A stretch of 64,000 nucleotides of DNA from Brachypodius melanocephalos (GCA_013398615.1 VZSR01003816.1:13674935-13738934); one strand, 5' to 3'; shown: positions 24,901 through 35,987, counted from the first letter of the stretch. Program-made: numbers and translations. Notes: a model not told the origin generated them from the letters alone.

Positions 24901-27900
24901 TTCAGGAAAATCATGAAAAATCAGGAAAATCATTCACATCAAGCAATAACTGTATTTCTGTTGATTTAATAAAAATAAAAGTAATGTTTCTTTCCATTCC
25001 TGCCTTTTTTTAGCTGTAGCTGATAGCCTACTAGTATCATCAACCCTTATTGGATGCAAGCAATAATGGATCCTTACCTAATGAATTTTCTGTGATAAGT
25101 AGCATTGGCATTTTCCCGTGCTCAGTTCTGACACTGTTGGGGCTCACAGAGATGCTTAAACAGGATCACACTGCTTTAGTAAGGAGTATAATGAAACAAG
25201 TCATGGAAGGAATAAACCAATGCAGAAAAATAGATATATGCATGTATACATACGTATGTATATATGTAAAAGCATACAAATTATGAATTTTACGGTTTCA
25301 ATATGTTCTTTTATCTTTCCTTAAGTTCTTGGTAATTTAAGCCACGTGAAGCAAATGTGGCTTCAAAACAAAAACAGTTTGTCTTTTCAGAAAGTTTGAG
25401 AAACAGTAGTCTGTATTATCTGAAATCCTTTGACTTGTTTCTCATATCTCAGAAAACTCTGATATGTTGTGGCTTCCTTTGAGGAGTGGGATGGGGGTGG
25501 TAGTGTGGGGGCAGACAGACATGGCAGGAGTGGTCTTCCAGTTTATCAGCATCCTTCTTAGTGTTGTCACCAATACTGGGAACAATGAAGTGACTTTTGG
25601 AATAGGAGTGCAAAAACATATTTCTGATTTCAGTTCCTAACAGAACAGTTCAGTTCTAATCTGCAGTCATTTTCCATTGTTTCTTTTTCTGCCATCAGCC
25701 TTGTTGTTGTTGATCATTTCAGAAATCTACAATGACATTTCTAGCATGCAGTTACTACTGTACATATTATACATTTTTCCCTGCACACATATGAAACTGC
25801 TTATGAGAGTACTGCGAGTTGGACTTTTGAGCAACTTGTGTCTAATTCTGCAAAAGTGACTTTATCAAATGATTAGTAGTTGCAAAAAGTCATTAGATAA
25901 TGTTGTAGTCAGCTACATCTATAGTGCTATCCAACTAGCTAAAAGTATTCAGTACTCAGTAATCAGTATAAGTATTCTGTAATCTGCCATGTCACCTGAT
26001 AAGACTTACATGCAAAAGGTTAATTTACATGGTTGGATTATGAAGTGTTTGTTAGTAGCTATCAACTGAAGACCCGTCAACCTCGTTGAAACGGGACTGA
26101 TGATTTGGCTGATGTTTGCGTCTTGTATGGTATCTACTTTCAGAGAGACCACTTGTTTCTTTAGAGTGTCAGTAAGTAAAGAAGTATTTTTCCTTCTGGT
26201 AGTTATCATAGCGTACCTGATAAAAAGTTGTTGCCATTTTCCAAGAAGATTCAACTGTATACTAATTAAGTTGTATACTTGAATTTTATTTTTCAAACGT
26301 CTCTTCAGAGAAGGTGAATTTTGAGTGGCATTATTTAAATATGTATACAAATTTTCTGAATGTTTTCTAGCCTTTAAGTGGGTTTAAAATGTTGTTTAAT
26401 GTCCTACCTTTTACCTTAATAATTGAAGCAGTTACTGTATTTGTACTAAATGGTTTGTCATAGCTATATAATGTATAGTGTAAACTTTATACCACTTTGT
26501 TGGGTTTAAAGCAACTTAACTGCTATTTTTTTCTGAAAATTTGTGCATGATATTTTTGTCAATAGGGAAGATAATCAACAAATTATCTCAATATATGAAG
26601 TAAATTTGGGTTGATTTTCCAGCTTTTCAGTAGACTGTCTCAGTCCATCTTGTGCAACCAAGAAACTATTTACTCTGTGAGTTTTGTGATTCTATATTAC
26701 ACAAATATGTTATGGTGCAGACTACAGAGTATTCATTGTGAAAGATTAGCTTATTTTACGTCTCAAGGTAAATGATGCCTTTATATGCATTGGTACTTCT
26801 AAAAAACCTGGGTGTTTGTAACTTCATTACAAAGCTTTGTTTGGAAAAATGTCTTTAACACATTAATTTTTGATTAGCCTATGTTCTTTACTGATTATGT
26901 ATATATTTTGCAGAACTAGAGTGATGTTAGAAGAGGAGGAGGCAGGGAAGGTTTCTGGTGATCACATCCAGTGTAGTTAAAGTACATAATTCGAGAGTGA
27001 TGAATTTTGATGGCCAGTACTGCTCATGGAAGGCTGCGCCCTGTATGCTGTAATATCATCAGGCTCCAAAAACTTTTGACAGTGCCTAGGCCTGGCATCA
27101 TGTTGATTCATTATGTAGACACGCTGCCTGCTGCTCTTTGTAGACCTTGGCTCTGTCCGTCTGAGGAAGTGCTTGCTTGGCTGTCTTACTGCAGTGCAGG
27201 AACATCTGAACATCTCTGTCCTCTCCTTAGAAAGTACAGTGAGGCTTTGTTTTCTTCTGACAGTGCTGTATGGAAGCTGCTTTTAACCTTGGTCTAACTT
27301 CAGTTTTTGTTCGAGGAATAATTTTTTCCCTTAAGTACAAACTCTGGATCAGGATTTCATCTTGACATCATCTTTCATGCTTTAACAAATCTTTTACTCT
27401 CTTTGGTGTTCTGCTAGACTAGTAGTAGTACACTGTTTATCTTTACAGAGATATCTAAACTGTTTAAAGTGCTGTACCCTAAAAAAATAAGTTAGGTCTT
27501 TTCTATGTGGCCATTTCTAGAGCACTTAAATGGTATAGTAGAGATTGGGGAATAGGGCAGTCTTATTGTATATGTGTGATGATTTGGTAGATAGATTAAA
27601 TGTAGTTTGGGTAATGACAAATTGACACAATGCAACAGTTTTATTTTTAGGACTTTGATCTGTGTCAGTAGATCTGGCATTATCTTGTAGATCACACATT
27701 CTCTTGTTGTGCTTTTGAAATAAAACTTTAAAATAAATGAACCAGCTACATCTGAATTGAATCTGGCTTGGAAAGGCAGGCTATTTAAAGCTTCTAGCAT
27801 TAGGTAAGTGTATTGTGCATTAGGTAAGACAGTTTCTGCCATTTGATAAACATTCTGTATAAGGAGTAGTACTGATGTTGAGTACATTCTTCTTTCTCAG

Positions 27901-30900
27901 TAAATTGTCATTTGCCATTCAATATAGAGACTGTAGAAACTTGTAAATATGTCACATTTCATTGTACATGGCTTCTGCTTGTAGCACTTCCTTAATTAGC
28001 TTCTTTGTAGCAGTGTGTATGAATTTCAGATGTTAATCTTGATATCCCACCATACTGTGTCTTGTTGTTTTCCAGTCAAATGCAAATGTTGTGTTTGTTA
28101 ATTCAAAATATGTTTTAATAGAAATACTAGTATTCTGTAAGTAATGATGGGTATCCCTTCAGGCTAAAGAGGTTCTTGCATGCAGCCATTTATATGTTAA
28201 ATCATGCCACATTAAGATACCACATATAAACTTTAAAAATTAACTTTGGAGTTAGGTTAGTTTAGTTTAGTTTAGTTTAGTTTAGTTTAGTTTAGTTTAG
28301 TTTAGTCTAGTTTAGTTTAGTTTCCTTACAGGAAGGTTTCCTGTAAATAATAGAAACAGGGAACAGTCTACTTCTCCACTTGCCTGCCTCCACAGTCTTT
28401 TCTTTCATAGGATAATTATAACTGTAAATCATTAATCCTGTAGCTGTTTAAAAAAGACCCTGTGTGTATCTTATCATCAGAGTGTGTATTGTCATTGTAT
28501 TTGTCAGCATCAAAATGTATTTGCATTGAAGTGGAGAATCATGCTTCAGGCACAACCTACAGTCTGAAGAGTGAGGAGTGTTTGTACTAATCATGAGACT
28601 TTATGGAATTTGTTTTATGTGGAAGTACAATTGACTTTTTTTTTTTCATCTTTCAGCTGGTCAGTATTGGTTCTTCCTATAACTATGGCAATGAAGATCA
28701 GGCTGAGTTTCTGTGTGTTGTCTCAAAGGAATTGCATAACACTTCTTATGGCACAACCAGTGAACCCAGTGAAAAAGCAAAGGTGAGTTACTAAGACATT
28801 GGACTAAAGAAATGGTGTTGAATTGGGTAGGCTTCACAAGTCATGATAGATCTACCTCTGTTCTGGACCATTATTAAATTGTCAGTTTTCCCCCTTGTTC
28901 AGGACTAATAATGATTCCTTGTCCATTGTATGAGGGACTGTAATTGGTACAGTCAGCATGCATTTGTTATGTATGCCCGAATTAATTAATTACAATACTC
29001 TGTACTTTTTCAGTGCCTGTTTTTTTCAGATGTCGACAGATACTTTCTCCTTAGAGCTGAGAAACTAGGTTTTGTTTCTTGTACATTTGAAAGACACTGA
29101 TTCAGTTAAAAACTGTTTTTCTTGCTTGTCTTCAGCTGAAGAAATCTTACTGTCAAGAATGGAATTTGAAAGATGCTGTCTCTGTAAAACAGTCATGTGC
29201 AATATGTTATAAAATGAGGGTACTAAATGTTTTCAGGGTTCTACCAAGTTTACTTTCTGTAACCAACTTTACAAAAAGATTGTAATGGCCACAGTATCTT
29301 AGCATTTTACTCAGTTGTATATTGGAATTCGTGCAAAGGAAGACCTAAAACCACAGCTGACTAGCCGTAAGGCAGAGCAATTCTGTGATGCAAGTGTATT
29401 CAGTGCCATGAATAGTGAACAGCTTTTATCATTGTATTGCTGCTTTTTATCAGGAGATGACGACAGACAAACTGGATACACCTGTAGTTGGCTTAAAAGC
29501 TTTTGGTTTCCCTTGTGTAGATGGAAAACAATTGGTAAATCATCAAAGCTTGCTTTTTCAAGAATCACCTTCAAAGAAATTGATTTTTAAATGCTAAGAA
29601 TGGATCTGAGTCTTGGCACTGAGGCTTCAAATAGATAAAACTTCATTGCTTTTTATGATTTGTAACACACTTATGCAGCTACACATATGGAGTAATTTTT
29701 ATAATTTGCACTATAAAAAATACTCTTAAGCTGTATGTTGGCTTCCTTGTGAAATGAGTAATTTATGTTCGTCACTGTTGAGATAAAATTTCCAAAGAGT
29801 TCTAAAGGATTTATGTAGTCGGGGTAAACAGTGAAACTGAGTAAGCCATGTCTTACTCTTTCAACACCCTAATTAAGGTCTGCTTTTGCCAGGATGCTTG
29901 AGGAAGACTTCAGAAGTTGACATATTAGAGGTGTGTGGTAATAATTTAGGGCTGAGATATCTACCCGAACTAAAATATGGAATTTATTAGAGCCTAATAA
30001 ACATCATCATAAGGAATGGTAGTGCATTTTCAGGTAATTTCAGAAGTTGCCAGAGTTACATTGCATCCTTCATGTAAAAGAAAATATGGATCAAATGCAA
30101 GTGTTAAAGGCAAAAACCAAAAGCTAGTTGAGACTGCATTATGACTGTGTAAATGGAGTAGTGCTGAGAGGCTGTCTTAGACGTCTCCATGAATGTGCTG
30201 CTTGGTCATTGTTGCAGAGAAGAGAGCTGAGCACATTTGACCACTGTGATGAATAGGAATTACTGTTAATTTTGGTTGGAGCTGCAACATTCCCTCCTTT
30301 GTCCTGGAAGAGTTAAGCTGTTGCTAGCAATTAATAGGCAAGAAAAAAAACAAACAAAAACAACCTGCCAGTATATAATTTTTATTGACAAGCACTTCAG
30401 TTTTAGTTAATAGTTCTGGATTTTCAGAGTAGGAGAACATATCTTCTGATAGTCGTCTAATCAAGCTTCACCTTCATTCCTTCTTAGGGACTTTTTCTTG
30501 TGTTTTGTTTTTTTAGTTAACAGCGTAAGTTAGTAGATGACTTCTGTGTAACCTTCTAATACACTTAAGCAAAGGAAATTCATCTTAAATGGTTCCACTG
30601 GCTTTTACTGGTAGCCATGGCACAACCAAAAGATAACCTCTATTTCCACAAGCAGTCTTCTCTTTCATACCACTGTATTGACCTGACTATTTGCTTCTAT
30701 CTGCTGACTTCAGAATATTTGGAAGAGGAAATGGTCAGGAAATCTGTTACATTCCTTCTTGAAATGGTCAGCTGTCATACTTTTTTATACAAAGAGTGGA
30801 TGTCCCAGGTGAAAGTGACTAAGTGTCATTGCTGGATGGCTCAGGTGTAAGTGGATTGTATTTTGTTGCAGCTCTGACTCACTTGCAATCTCTTCTTTTC

Positions 30901-33900
30901 CCTTCCTTCTTTTATACGTGCTGCATGCTGCATGACACTCAGAGTGAGGATGAAGAAACGGATTACGATATGAATGACTCAGATTAAGTGTAAATGTCAT
31001 GGTGAGCACTAGCTGCCCTAGGATTTTAACCAGATGCTTTTCTGCCCCATCCAATTCCCACCCCCACTAGTGCTGTCCTTCGGCTAGTCCTGGTGGTGTG
31101 TGTGTGTTTGTGATTATAGTTGTGGCATGATTTTCAAAGATAGAATTCCTGTTCTGTTGCTTCTTTGACAGAATAATTAGTGTTGCTTTTATAAACTGCA
31201 TTGTGAGTAGTATCTTTAAAGCTTTGCTTAGAAGGAAAGTTCTTATGTAGACTCTAGGGCCAGAATTGCTTTTCATTCATTCATTTCTTTCTTATTTTAT
31301 GTGCACCAGCTTTTCTGTCAGATAGGTTTTTTACGTGTAGAGGCATCTGATAGAAACTTACCATACACATTTTTCAGTAAATATCTGATTTGGCAGTAAT
31401 TTAACAAACTTAATTGAGTGCAACTCAGTCCTATGGTGGTCTTAACTGATAATTTCGAAACTAATGATTTTTTTTAGTGAAGATGTGGCATATAAAAGTA
31501 AAGAGTGTGATCTTAGTGCTGCAGTTGGATTTATCACAGAAAACTCTGAGGAGGGGTCCTTTCCACTATAGTTTGACATCTGATTGAAGATCAAGTTACA
31601 TTAAAAGTCACAAGTGGAAGAGTACTAAAAAAGCTTCATCTGAAAAAACAGCTTCGGTGCTTTTCCTAATGTGTCTTTAAGTACTACTCATATTTATTCC
31701 ATTCTCTAGTTTCTAGAAGATAACATGCCATTGAGTGTTCAGTGGTATGGTGTGGGTGGTCACTTGAGCCTGTATAAATTGAAGATACTTACCATCACAT
31801 GAGATTAAACTTGAGTTTCTCACCTGCACACCTGATCTTTTTAGCTGTAAAGCAGCCTTACACTTATCTCTGAAGTTTGGACAGTGCTCTCAGGCACGTG
31901 GCATGATTCTTGAGGTTGTCTTGTGCAAGGCCAGGATCATCACTTAATGATCCTCGTGGGTCCCTTCCAACTCAGGATATGCTGTGATTCTATGAAGTCA
32001 TTGCACATGGCTGAAAAAGAACCTACATTATTTTCTGAAATGATGCTAAGAGAAGCTACTGCTAGGGTACTGTAAAGCCTTTTGCCAGGTCTTCAGGAAT
32101 GGCTGAAAGGAATGGATCAAATCTGAAGCTATATTGAAACAAAGTAAACTGGCACTTTGCTGGAGTTGAATGTAATATTCTTAAACTGCCTGAGAGGCAA
32201 ACAGTCCTTAAAACACTTTTCTATCAGCAGTAGCTTTATTTTGAGTGGAAAGAAATAGTTTTCATGTTCTGCTTCCCTAAGAAGCAATCACACTCAGCCC
32301 CCTAGAATATGAGAGCTCATTCAGCATTGTTTAGAATTTTTAAGCCAGCTTTGGATCTGGTGAACCTGTAGGGAAAATAGAACAGAAATATGGAAATAAG
32401 GAAAATCCTCAACACAGCAGATCTGTACTAGAGTTGGGACAGTCTCCAGTATCAGTACAGACTGGGTGATGGATGGATTTACTGCAGCATTGCAGAAGAC
32501 TTGGGGATACTGGTGGGTGAAAATCTGAATTTGAGCCAGCAATACTTGCAGACTAGAAAGCCAGTTATCCAGGAGTACAGCAAAAGATGCATAGCCAGCA
32601 GGTTGAGGGAAGTGATTCTCCCTCTCAGCTCTGTTCTCATGAAATCCCACCTGGAATGCTGCATTCAGCTTTGGGATTCCAAGTACATGAAAGACCTGTG
32701 AGAGTGTGTCCAGAGGAGAGAAGACAGGCTGAGACAGTTGGGATTGGTAGGCCTGGAGAAGAGAGCTCTAGGGCCAATGTTACTGCATTTCCAATATTTA
32801 AAAACCCTTATGAGAACAATGAAAAAAGACTTTTTACCAGGGCTCATGGTGACAGGACAAGGGGTGAGGTTTTTAAACTGAAAGAGGATAGCTTTAGATT
32901 GTATATAATGATGAGAATATTCTTTACCATTAAGGTGGTGAAACACCTGGCACAGGTTGTCCAGACAAGCTGTGGCTGCCCCTGGATCCCTGGCAGTGTC
33001 CAAGGTCCAGGTTGGACGGGGCTTGGAGCACCCTGGGACAGTGGAAGATGTCTCTGCTCATGGCATGGGTTTGAATGAGATGATCTTTAAAATCCCTTCC
33101 AACCCAACCTACTCTTGTGATTCTATGATTTCCTCTTCAGGAGAGGTAAAGGTTACAGAAGAAGTACCAAGAAAAGTGTGTTAAAATATTGCCTGATGGA
33201 ATGGAATTTCTGCTTGATGTTGGGATTATTGGCTTGGTAAAGTGTTCAAAGTTCAGTGTCCAGATCTGGCTCAGTTTTATCTTATTGCATGTGTTCCTGA
33301 TGCTACAGAAAATAGTTCTAAGTCTACTAATCTCGCAAGTACTCTTCTAGGAATGAATGAACTCAAATACATCATATTAAATCGGAAATATTAACAAAAT
33401 TAATAGATCCAGTATTATTTTCTAGTTGCACAGGTATTTGTTTCAGACATGTTTTTGTCTCTGTTGGATATGGTTTCACTTACTCCTTTTGCTGTCTCAG
33501 ACTGTTATCCTCTATTGTGGGCATCTACTCCAGCACTTTGCTCTCTGCTCTGACCAACAGCAAATACTTGGGGAAGGAGTATAAGTATGAAACATTTATG
33601 ATATCTGCTCCTGATATATTTCTCCACCTTCCAGTAAAATTCAGTCTGGGAATTTTGGCTTCAAGCCTTCATCCAGGTCATTGTATGGAAGCTATGATGA
33701 CACTGTAGTACCATGAGTTGGTATCAGTGGCACTGTCGTCTGTTAAGTTTATCTAGTCCCTTTTGCATGTATTATACAAGCAGTTGGTGAGTAATTTACA
33801 GAGCCTGTTTTTTTCCCCACAGGATTCACCTACATTTTTTCCTACAGTTTCATACGAAATGTTTTTTGCTTAATACACACAGTCATGTGTAACATTCATG

Positions 33901-35541
33901 AATTATCTTCATGAAATAAGAGGTATTTGCTTCTAAAATGTACCTTAAAGCACGACATGGCCAGTGGAAAACGTCTTTCTGTATTTTGGAAATTTTTAAA
34001 GTAGTTGTGCTGACATTTGGCTTCGTAACTTCAAAGCAATAATGCTGAATTTGAAATGAAAAAGAACTTTGTATGCACAAAGCTAGATCCAGGTGTAGGA
34101 GGGAGTACAGTGAGCAAGTGATAAAGTGGATTTTAAATTTTTCAATCTAACACTGCACTGCCTCCGAACTGTCCCTGAGCTACATAAATGGTAATGGGTG
34201 TTTTATGAACTCCAGCCCTTAAAAAAATCTCATAGAGTTGGGCAAAGCGGGTGAGATCTTGCTTGACTTGGGTCACTGTGAAAGACATAATAGCCATTTT
34301 AATGATATTAACAGGAAACCAAATACGTCAGCTTTTAAAATTAAGAACTATACTTGAAACGGTTGTGTGAAGTGATTGCCAGCCTTTACCCTACAAGCAC
34401 AGAGATTGAACTGTTTGTGTGTGCAGCAGATTCTGTGGGCTGAAATGTGTGGAGTGTTTGTTGTAACATCAGGCTGCACGAAGATCATAATAGAAGGAAA
34501 TTCCATCTTGAGGGCAGCTCTGCCATTGTCCAGGGATTGTGCCTTTGCTTTCTTTCAGCTTTTGAAATAAAGACCCCCTTCCCAATACTAAGAAAACTGT
34601 CAAGGAGCAAAAGAAAATTAAGTATCAAAAGACTTTTATTTACAGATTTACATTCTTAAGTACTTGTGCTCAGTACATTTGAAGCTTTGCTTAATGCTGT
34701 GTTTGCCTTTTGTCATGATTGGTTCTACAGCCTCCTGATATAATTCTGGAGTACTACACAGCCCAACAGTTTACCTCATTATTGCTGGTTGTGATTCAGT
34801 TTAGAGCAGCAACATTAAAATATTGTTGCCTGAACAGTCAGTCCTAAGACTTGGATCCTTTCCTCTCTGGAGGAGCCAAAAAAATCTGAATCAGAAAAAG
34901 AAAAAAAAAAAAAATAGTCAAACTGGAAGTAAGAGTGAGTGTTGATGATTTCAATCTTGCCAGGTTGTACTTGGGCTTTAAAAACTTCTTGCATCATTGC
35001 ACCCAATGTGCTATTTCTGCACATTTTTATTTGCTAGTTCATGTTTTCAGTACTAATTTATGGAACACAATTTGCATCTGAAACGTCAGAAAGTTAAGGA
35101 CATTTTACTGGAACAGGAAAAATGAAGATTAAATTCCATTTCTAGTAAAGTACCCAGGTTAATTTACCACATAGGCCCTCAGGATCTTCCGAACTAGGTT
35201 GAGGTGCAATGGCTTACTTTTTACAATTGCCGACTCTTAAGTCTTATTAATGTATTAATTATTTATATCAATAATACTCAATTCCTAGCAGTGCTTTGCA
35301 CCTGATTTAATGGTATTTCATAGGAGACATTGTACGTGTCAATCTGTCTTTTTTCAGCTTTAAAGCACAGACCCCAGGAATGTCCTTGAACCAGGTCCCT
35401 GATGCTTTACCAGTTATTAAAAATTGTCATTATGTTGCTCTTTGATCTCCATGCTTTAGGAATAACAGTGAGCTAATTTTCATTTATAGAATTTTTATTG
35501 GTCTATTTCAGATTTTGCAAGAACGAGGTTCCAGGATGTGA
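9579..35541 (+). CDS. KCTD5: KCTD5, BTB/POZ CUL3 adaptor, complete
   Basis: KCTD5 is a pentameric BTB protein that serves as a substrate adaptor for CUL3 ubiquitin ligase and targets G-beta-gamma. Canonical coding exons are 9579-9812, 17040-17148, 18267-18358, 19209-19304, 28657-28782 and 35512-35541. They join in frame to 228 residues plus TGA, close to the mammalian 234. All introns are GT-AG. The product has a short Gly/Cys-rich N-terminus (GLCRRCSS), a T1-type BTB domain (about 43-145: KWVRLNVGGTCFLTTRQTL, RDPTYFGPVLNYLRHGKL) and a C-terminal domain (VYRVLQCQEEELTQMV, LVSIGSSYNYGNEDQAEF) ending ILQERGSRM. The start follows GGTGAGG and opens MAAENHCEF, as in mammals (MAENHCE). BTB residue GGTC replaces mammalian GGTY. 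A diverged second exon 5 and a possible alternative tail exon lie inside the gene. Confidence 0.97.
10885..11432 (+). mobile_element. CR1 fragment, sense
   Basis: Diverged CR1 body (CCAGCTGTGTCCTGGGGTGC, then AGAAGGATCTAAGGCTCTTAG, then GGGCCAGGAGTTGGACCTGA) ending ATTCTGTGATTC, the CR1 3' terminus. It is 5' truncated with no intact reading frame. Confidence 0.9.
16555..16578 (+). repeat. Poly(A) tract
   Basis: 24 consecutive A in KCTD5 intron 1, with no adjacent retroelement recognised. Confidence 0.85.
16949..17033 (+). repeat. G/T-rich tract serving as the exon 2 pyrimidine tract
   Basis: GGTTTGTTTGGTTTTTGGG-type sequence running to within a few bases of the KCTD5 exon 2 acceptor. Confidence 0.8.
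17040..17148 (+). CDS. KCTD5: KCTD5 exon 2, BTB core
   Basis: 36 codons plus one base, from DETGAYLIDRDPTYFGPV to NKDLAEE. The acceptor is aatctag and the donor gtaaga. The pyrimidine tract comes from a G/T-rich repeat at 16949-17033. Confidence 0.97.
18267..18358 (+). CDS. KCTD5: KCTD5 exon 3, end of BTB
   Basis: 92 nt encoding VLEEAEFYNITSLIKLVKD and the basic KIRERDSKISQ. The acceptor is atactag and the donor gtgagg. Confidence 0.97.
19209..19304 (+). CDS. KCTD5: KCTD5 exon 4, start of C-terminal domain
   Basis: 32 codons, phase 0 at both ends: VPVKHVYRVLQCQEEELT through STMSDGWKFEQ. The acceptor is cttgaag and the donor gtaaaa. Its phase-0 end lets it join either copy of exon 5. Confidence 0.97.
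19305..22377 (+). other. KCTD5: KCTD5 intron between exon 4 and exon 5a
   Basis: About 3 kb of AT-rich sequence with no gene or recognisable repeat. Confidence 0.75.
22378..22494 (+). CDS. KCTD5: KCTD5 alternative exon 5a (diverged duplicate of exon 5)
   Basis: 39 codons, phase 0 at both ends, no stop. A T-rich tract and TTTCAG acceptor precede it and a GTGTGT donor follows. It starts LVSIGSQYSCG; over the first 26 residues 15 match canonical exon 5 (LVSIGS, Y, G, Q, EFL, VS, E). In the shared LVSIGS codons three of six differ only at third positions, suggesting selection on protein. The C-terminal half (EVKGEERCFQKCCSE) is unrelated and Cys-rich. The length is a multiple of three, so it could replace exon 5 or be added. 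Without splicing at the donor the frame stays open to a stop near 22732, so an alternative terminal exon is also possible. A decaying exon cannot be excluded. Confidence 0.65.
23118..23178 (+). repeat. T/G-rich tract with (GTTT)n
   Basis: Poly(T), then five GTTT units, then TTTTTTGGGGGTTTTTTTT on the KCTD5 sense strand. Confidence 0.8.
23782..24078 (+). mobile_element. Solo LTR of an endogenous retrovirus, sense to KCTD5
   Basis: 297 bp starting TGTCGCC and ending TTGTGACA, the TG...CA inverted ends of a retroviral LTR. Imperfect 6-bp target duplications flank it (gagggc left, gaggtc right). Inside are a TATA-like GTATATATT and an AATAAA at 24011-24016. It is homologous over its full length to the copy at 46202-46525. 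No internal retroviral sequence is present, so it is a recombined solo LTR. Confidence 0.8.
24600..24661 (+). repeat. GAA/AAG-rich purine tract
   Basis: Imperfect AAGAAG and GAAGAC triplet repeat, almost all purine, inside a KCTD5 intron. Confidence 0.7.
28251..28323 (+). repeat. (TTTAG)n pentanucleotide microsatellite
   Basis: About 14 near-perfect TTTAG units, with variants at the left edge (GTTAGGTTAG) and one TCTAG interruption. It ends 333 bp upstream of the canonical KCTD5 exon 5 acceptor. Confidence 0.95.
28657..28782 (+). CDS. KCTD5: KCTD5 canonical exon 5
   Basis: 42 codons, phase 0 at both ends: LVSIGSSYNYGNEDQAEF through TTSEPSEKAK. The acceptor is ctttcag and the donor gtgagt. 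It is nearly identical to mammalian KCTD5, so this is the constitutive or ancestral copy. Confidence 0.97.
30943..30987 (+). CDS. KCTD5: Possible alternative KCTD5 terminal exon, acidic tail
   Basis: A pyrimidine tract (tctcttcttttcccttcct) precedes an AG at 30941-30942. In the phase left by exon 5 the downstream sequence reads SEDEETDYDMNDSD and then TAA. The peptide is strikingly acidic and starts right after KAK. The paralogue KCTD17 also has an acidic tail at this position. An ATTAAA lies at 31804-31809. No transcript evidence is available; chance cannot be ruled out. Confidence 0.45.
   Translation, partial: SEDEETDYDMNDSD
31873..31996 (+). mobile_element. CR1 3'-end fragment
   Basis: GTTTGGACAGTGCTCTCAGG through GGGTCCCTTCCAACTC and the terminal GTGATTCTATGA, the standard CR1 3' end. 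Only about 124 bp remains. Confidence 0.9.
32400..33130 (+). mobile_element. CR1 fragment, about 730 bp
   Basis: CR1 body with GACTTGGGGATACTGGTGGG, CACCTGGAATGCTGCATTCA and GGCCTGGAGAAGAGA, and a 3' end CCCTTCCAACCCAACC then GTGATTCTATGATT. The 5' boundary is approximate. Frames through it are broken and 5' truncated. Confidence 0.9.
35512..35541 (+). CDS. KCTD5: KCTD5 exon 6, canonical C-terminus
   Basis: Nine codons plus TGA (ILQERGSRM), matching the mammalian KCTD5/KCTD2 end exactly. The acceptor is ctatttcag. Confidence 0.95.
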   Translation: MLQERGSRM

Positions 35542-35951
35542 AGACAGTATTGAATGGTGACAATTTTTTTCTTTTATTTGAAGATGCAGTGAATTGTCAC
35601 ACTGAAGAGGCTTAGCTGCAAAAGAAAAAATCTGATTTAGACAATATTCTGTTGATCTGGGTTCAACCATATTTGCCTGTAAGCTGGTGTCAACTTCGGA
35701 AGCATTGCAAGTTACATAATGGGAATAGATGGTGGGGGAATGTGTGTTAAGTTTTGGTTGTAGCATGGTTGTACTCTCTTGTTGGCCGATTGACACTGGT
35801 CATTTGAAAAGAAATGACCATGCACTCGTATTTTCCTTGGAGACATGTAGCACTTGATGTCTGCTGCTGGATGACCCAATGTTGATCAGTTTGGAGACAT
35901 TTTCTTACTAATCATTGTAAACCTTTAAAGGACAATGTAATTGGTGCTACA

Positions 35952-35952
<1 letters not shown>

Positions 35953-35986
<34 letters not shown>
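35953..35986 (+). repeat. (AC)n dinucleotide microsatellite
   Basis: About 17 uninterrupted AC units, probably inside the KCTD5 3'UTR. Confidence 0.95.

Positions 35987-35987
<1 letters not shown>

Larger units (their letters stand above)
22495..28656 (+). other. KCTD5: KCTD5 intron between exon 5a and canonical exon 5
   Basis: 6.2 kb. It contains a G/T-rich tract (23118-23178), a solo LTR (23782-24078), a purine-rich tract (24600-24661), a less AT-rich block (26977-27297) and a (TTTAG)n tract (28251-28323). Confidence 0.75.
28783..35511 (+). other. KCTD5: KCTD5 intron 5
   Basis: 6.7 kb between canonical exons 5 and 6. It holds the possible acidic tail exon and two sense-oriented CR1 fragments. 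No other gene was found. Confidence 0.75.

Noticed and set aside
28251..28323. Interstitial telomere repeat
   Set aside because: The unit is TTTAG, not the vertebrate TTAGGG; only the left edge has TTAGG-like variants.
32587..33078. 163-codon + strand frame in KCTD5 intron 5
   Set aside because: It lies in a CR1 fragment, in a frame with no recognisable CR1 protein, and the copy is truncated.
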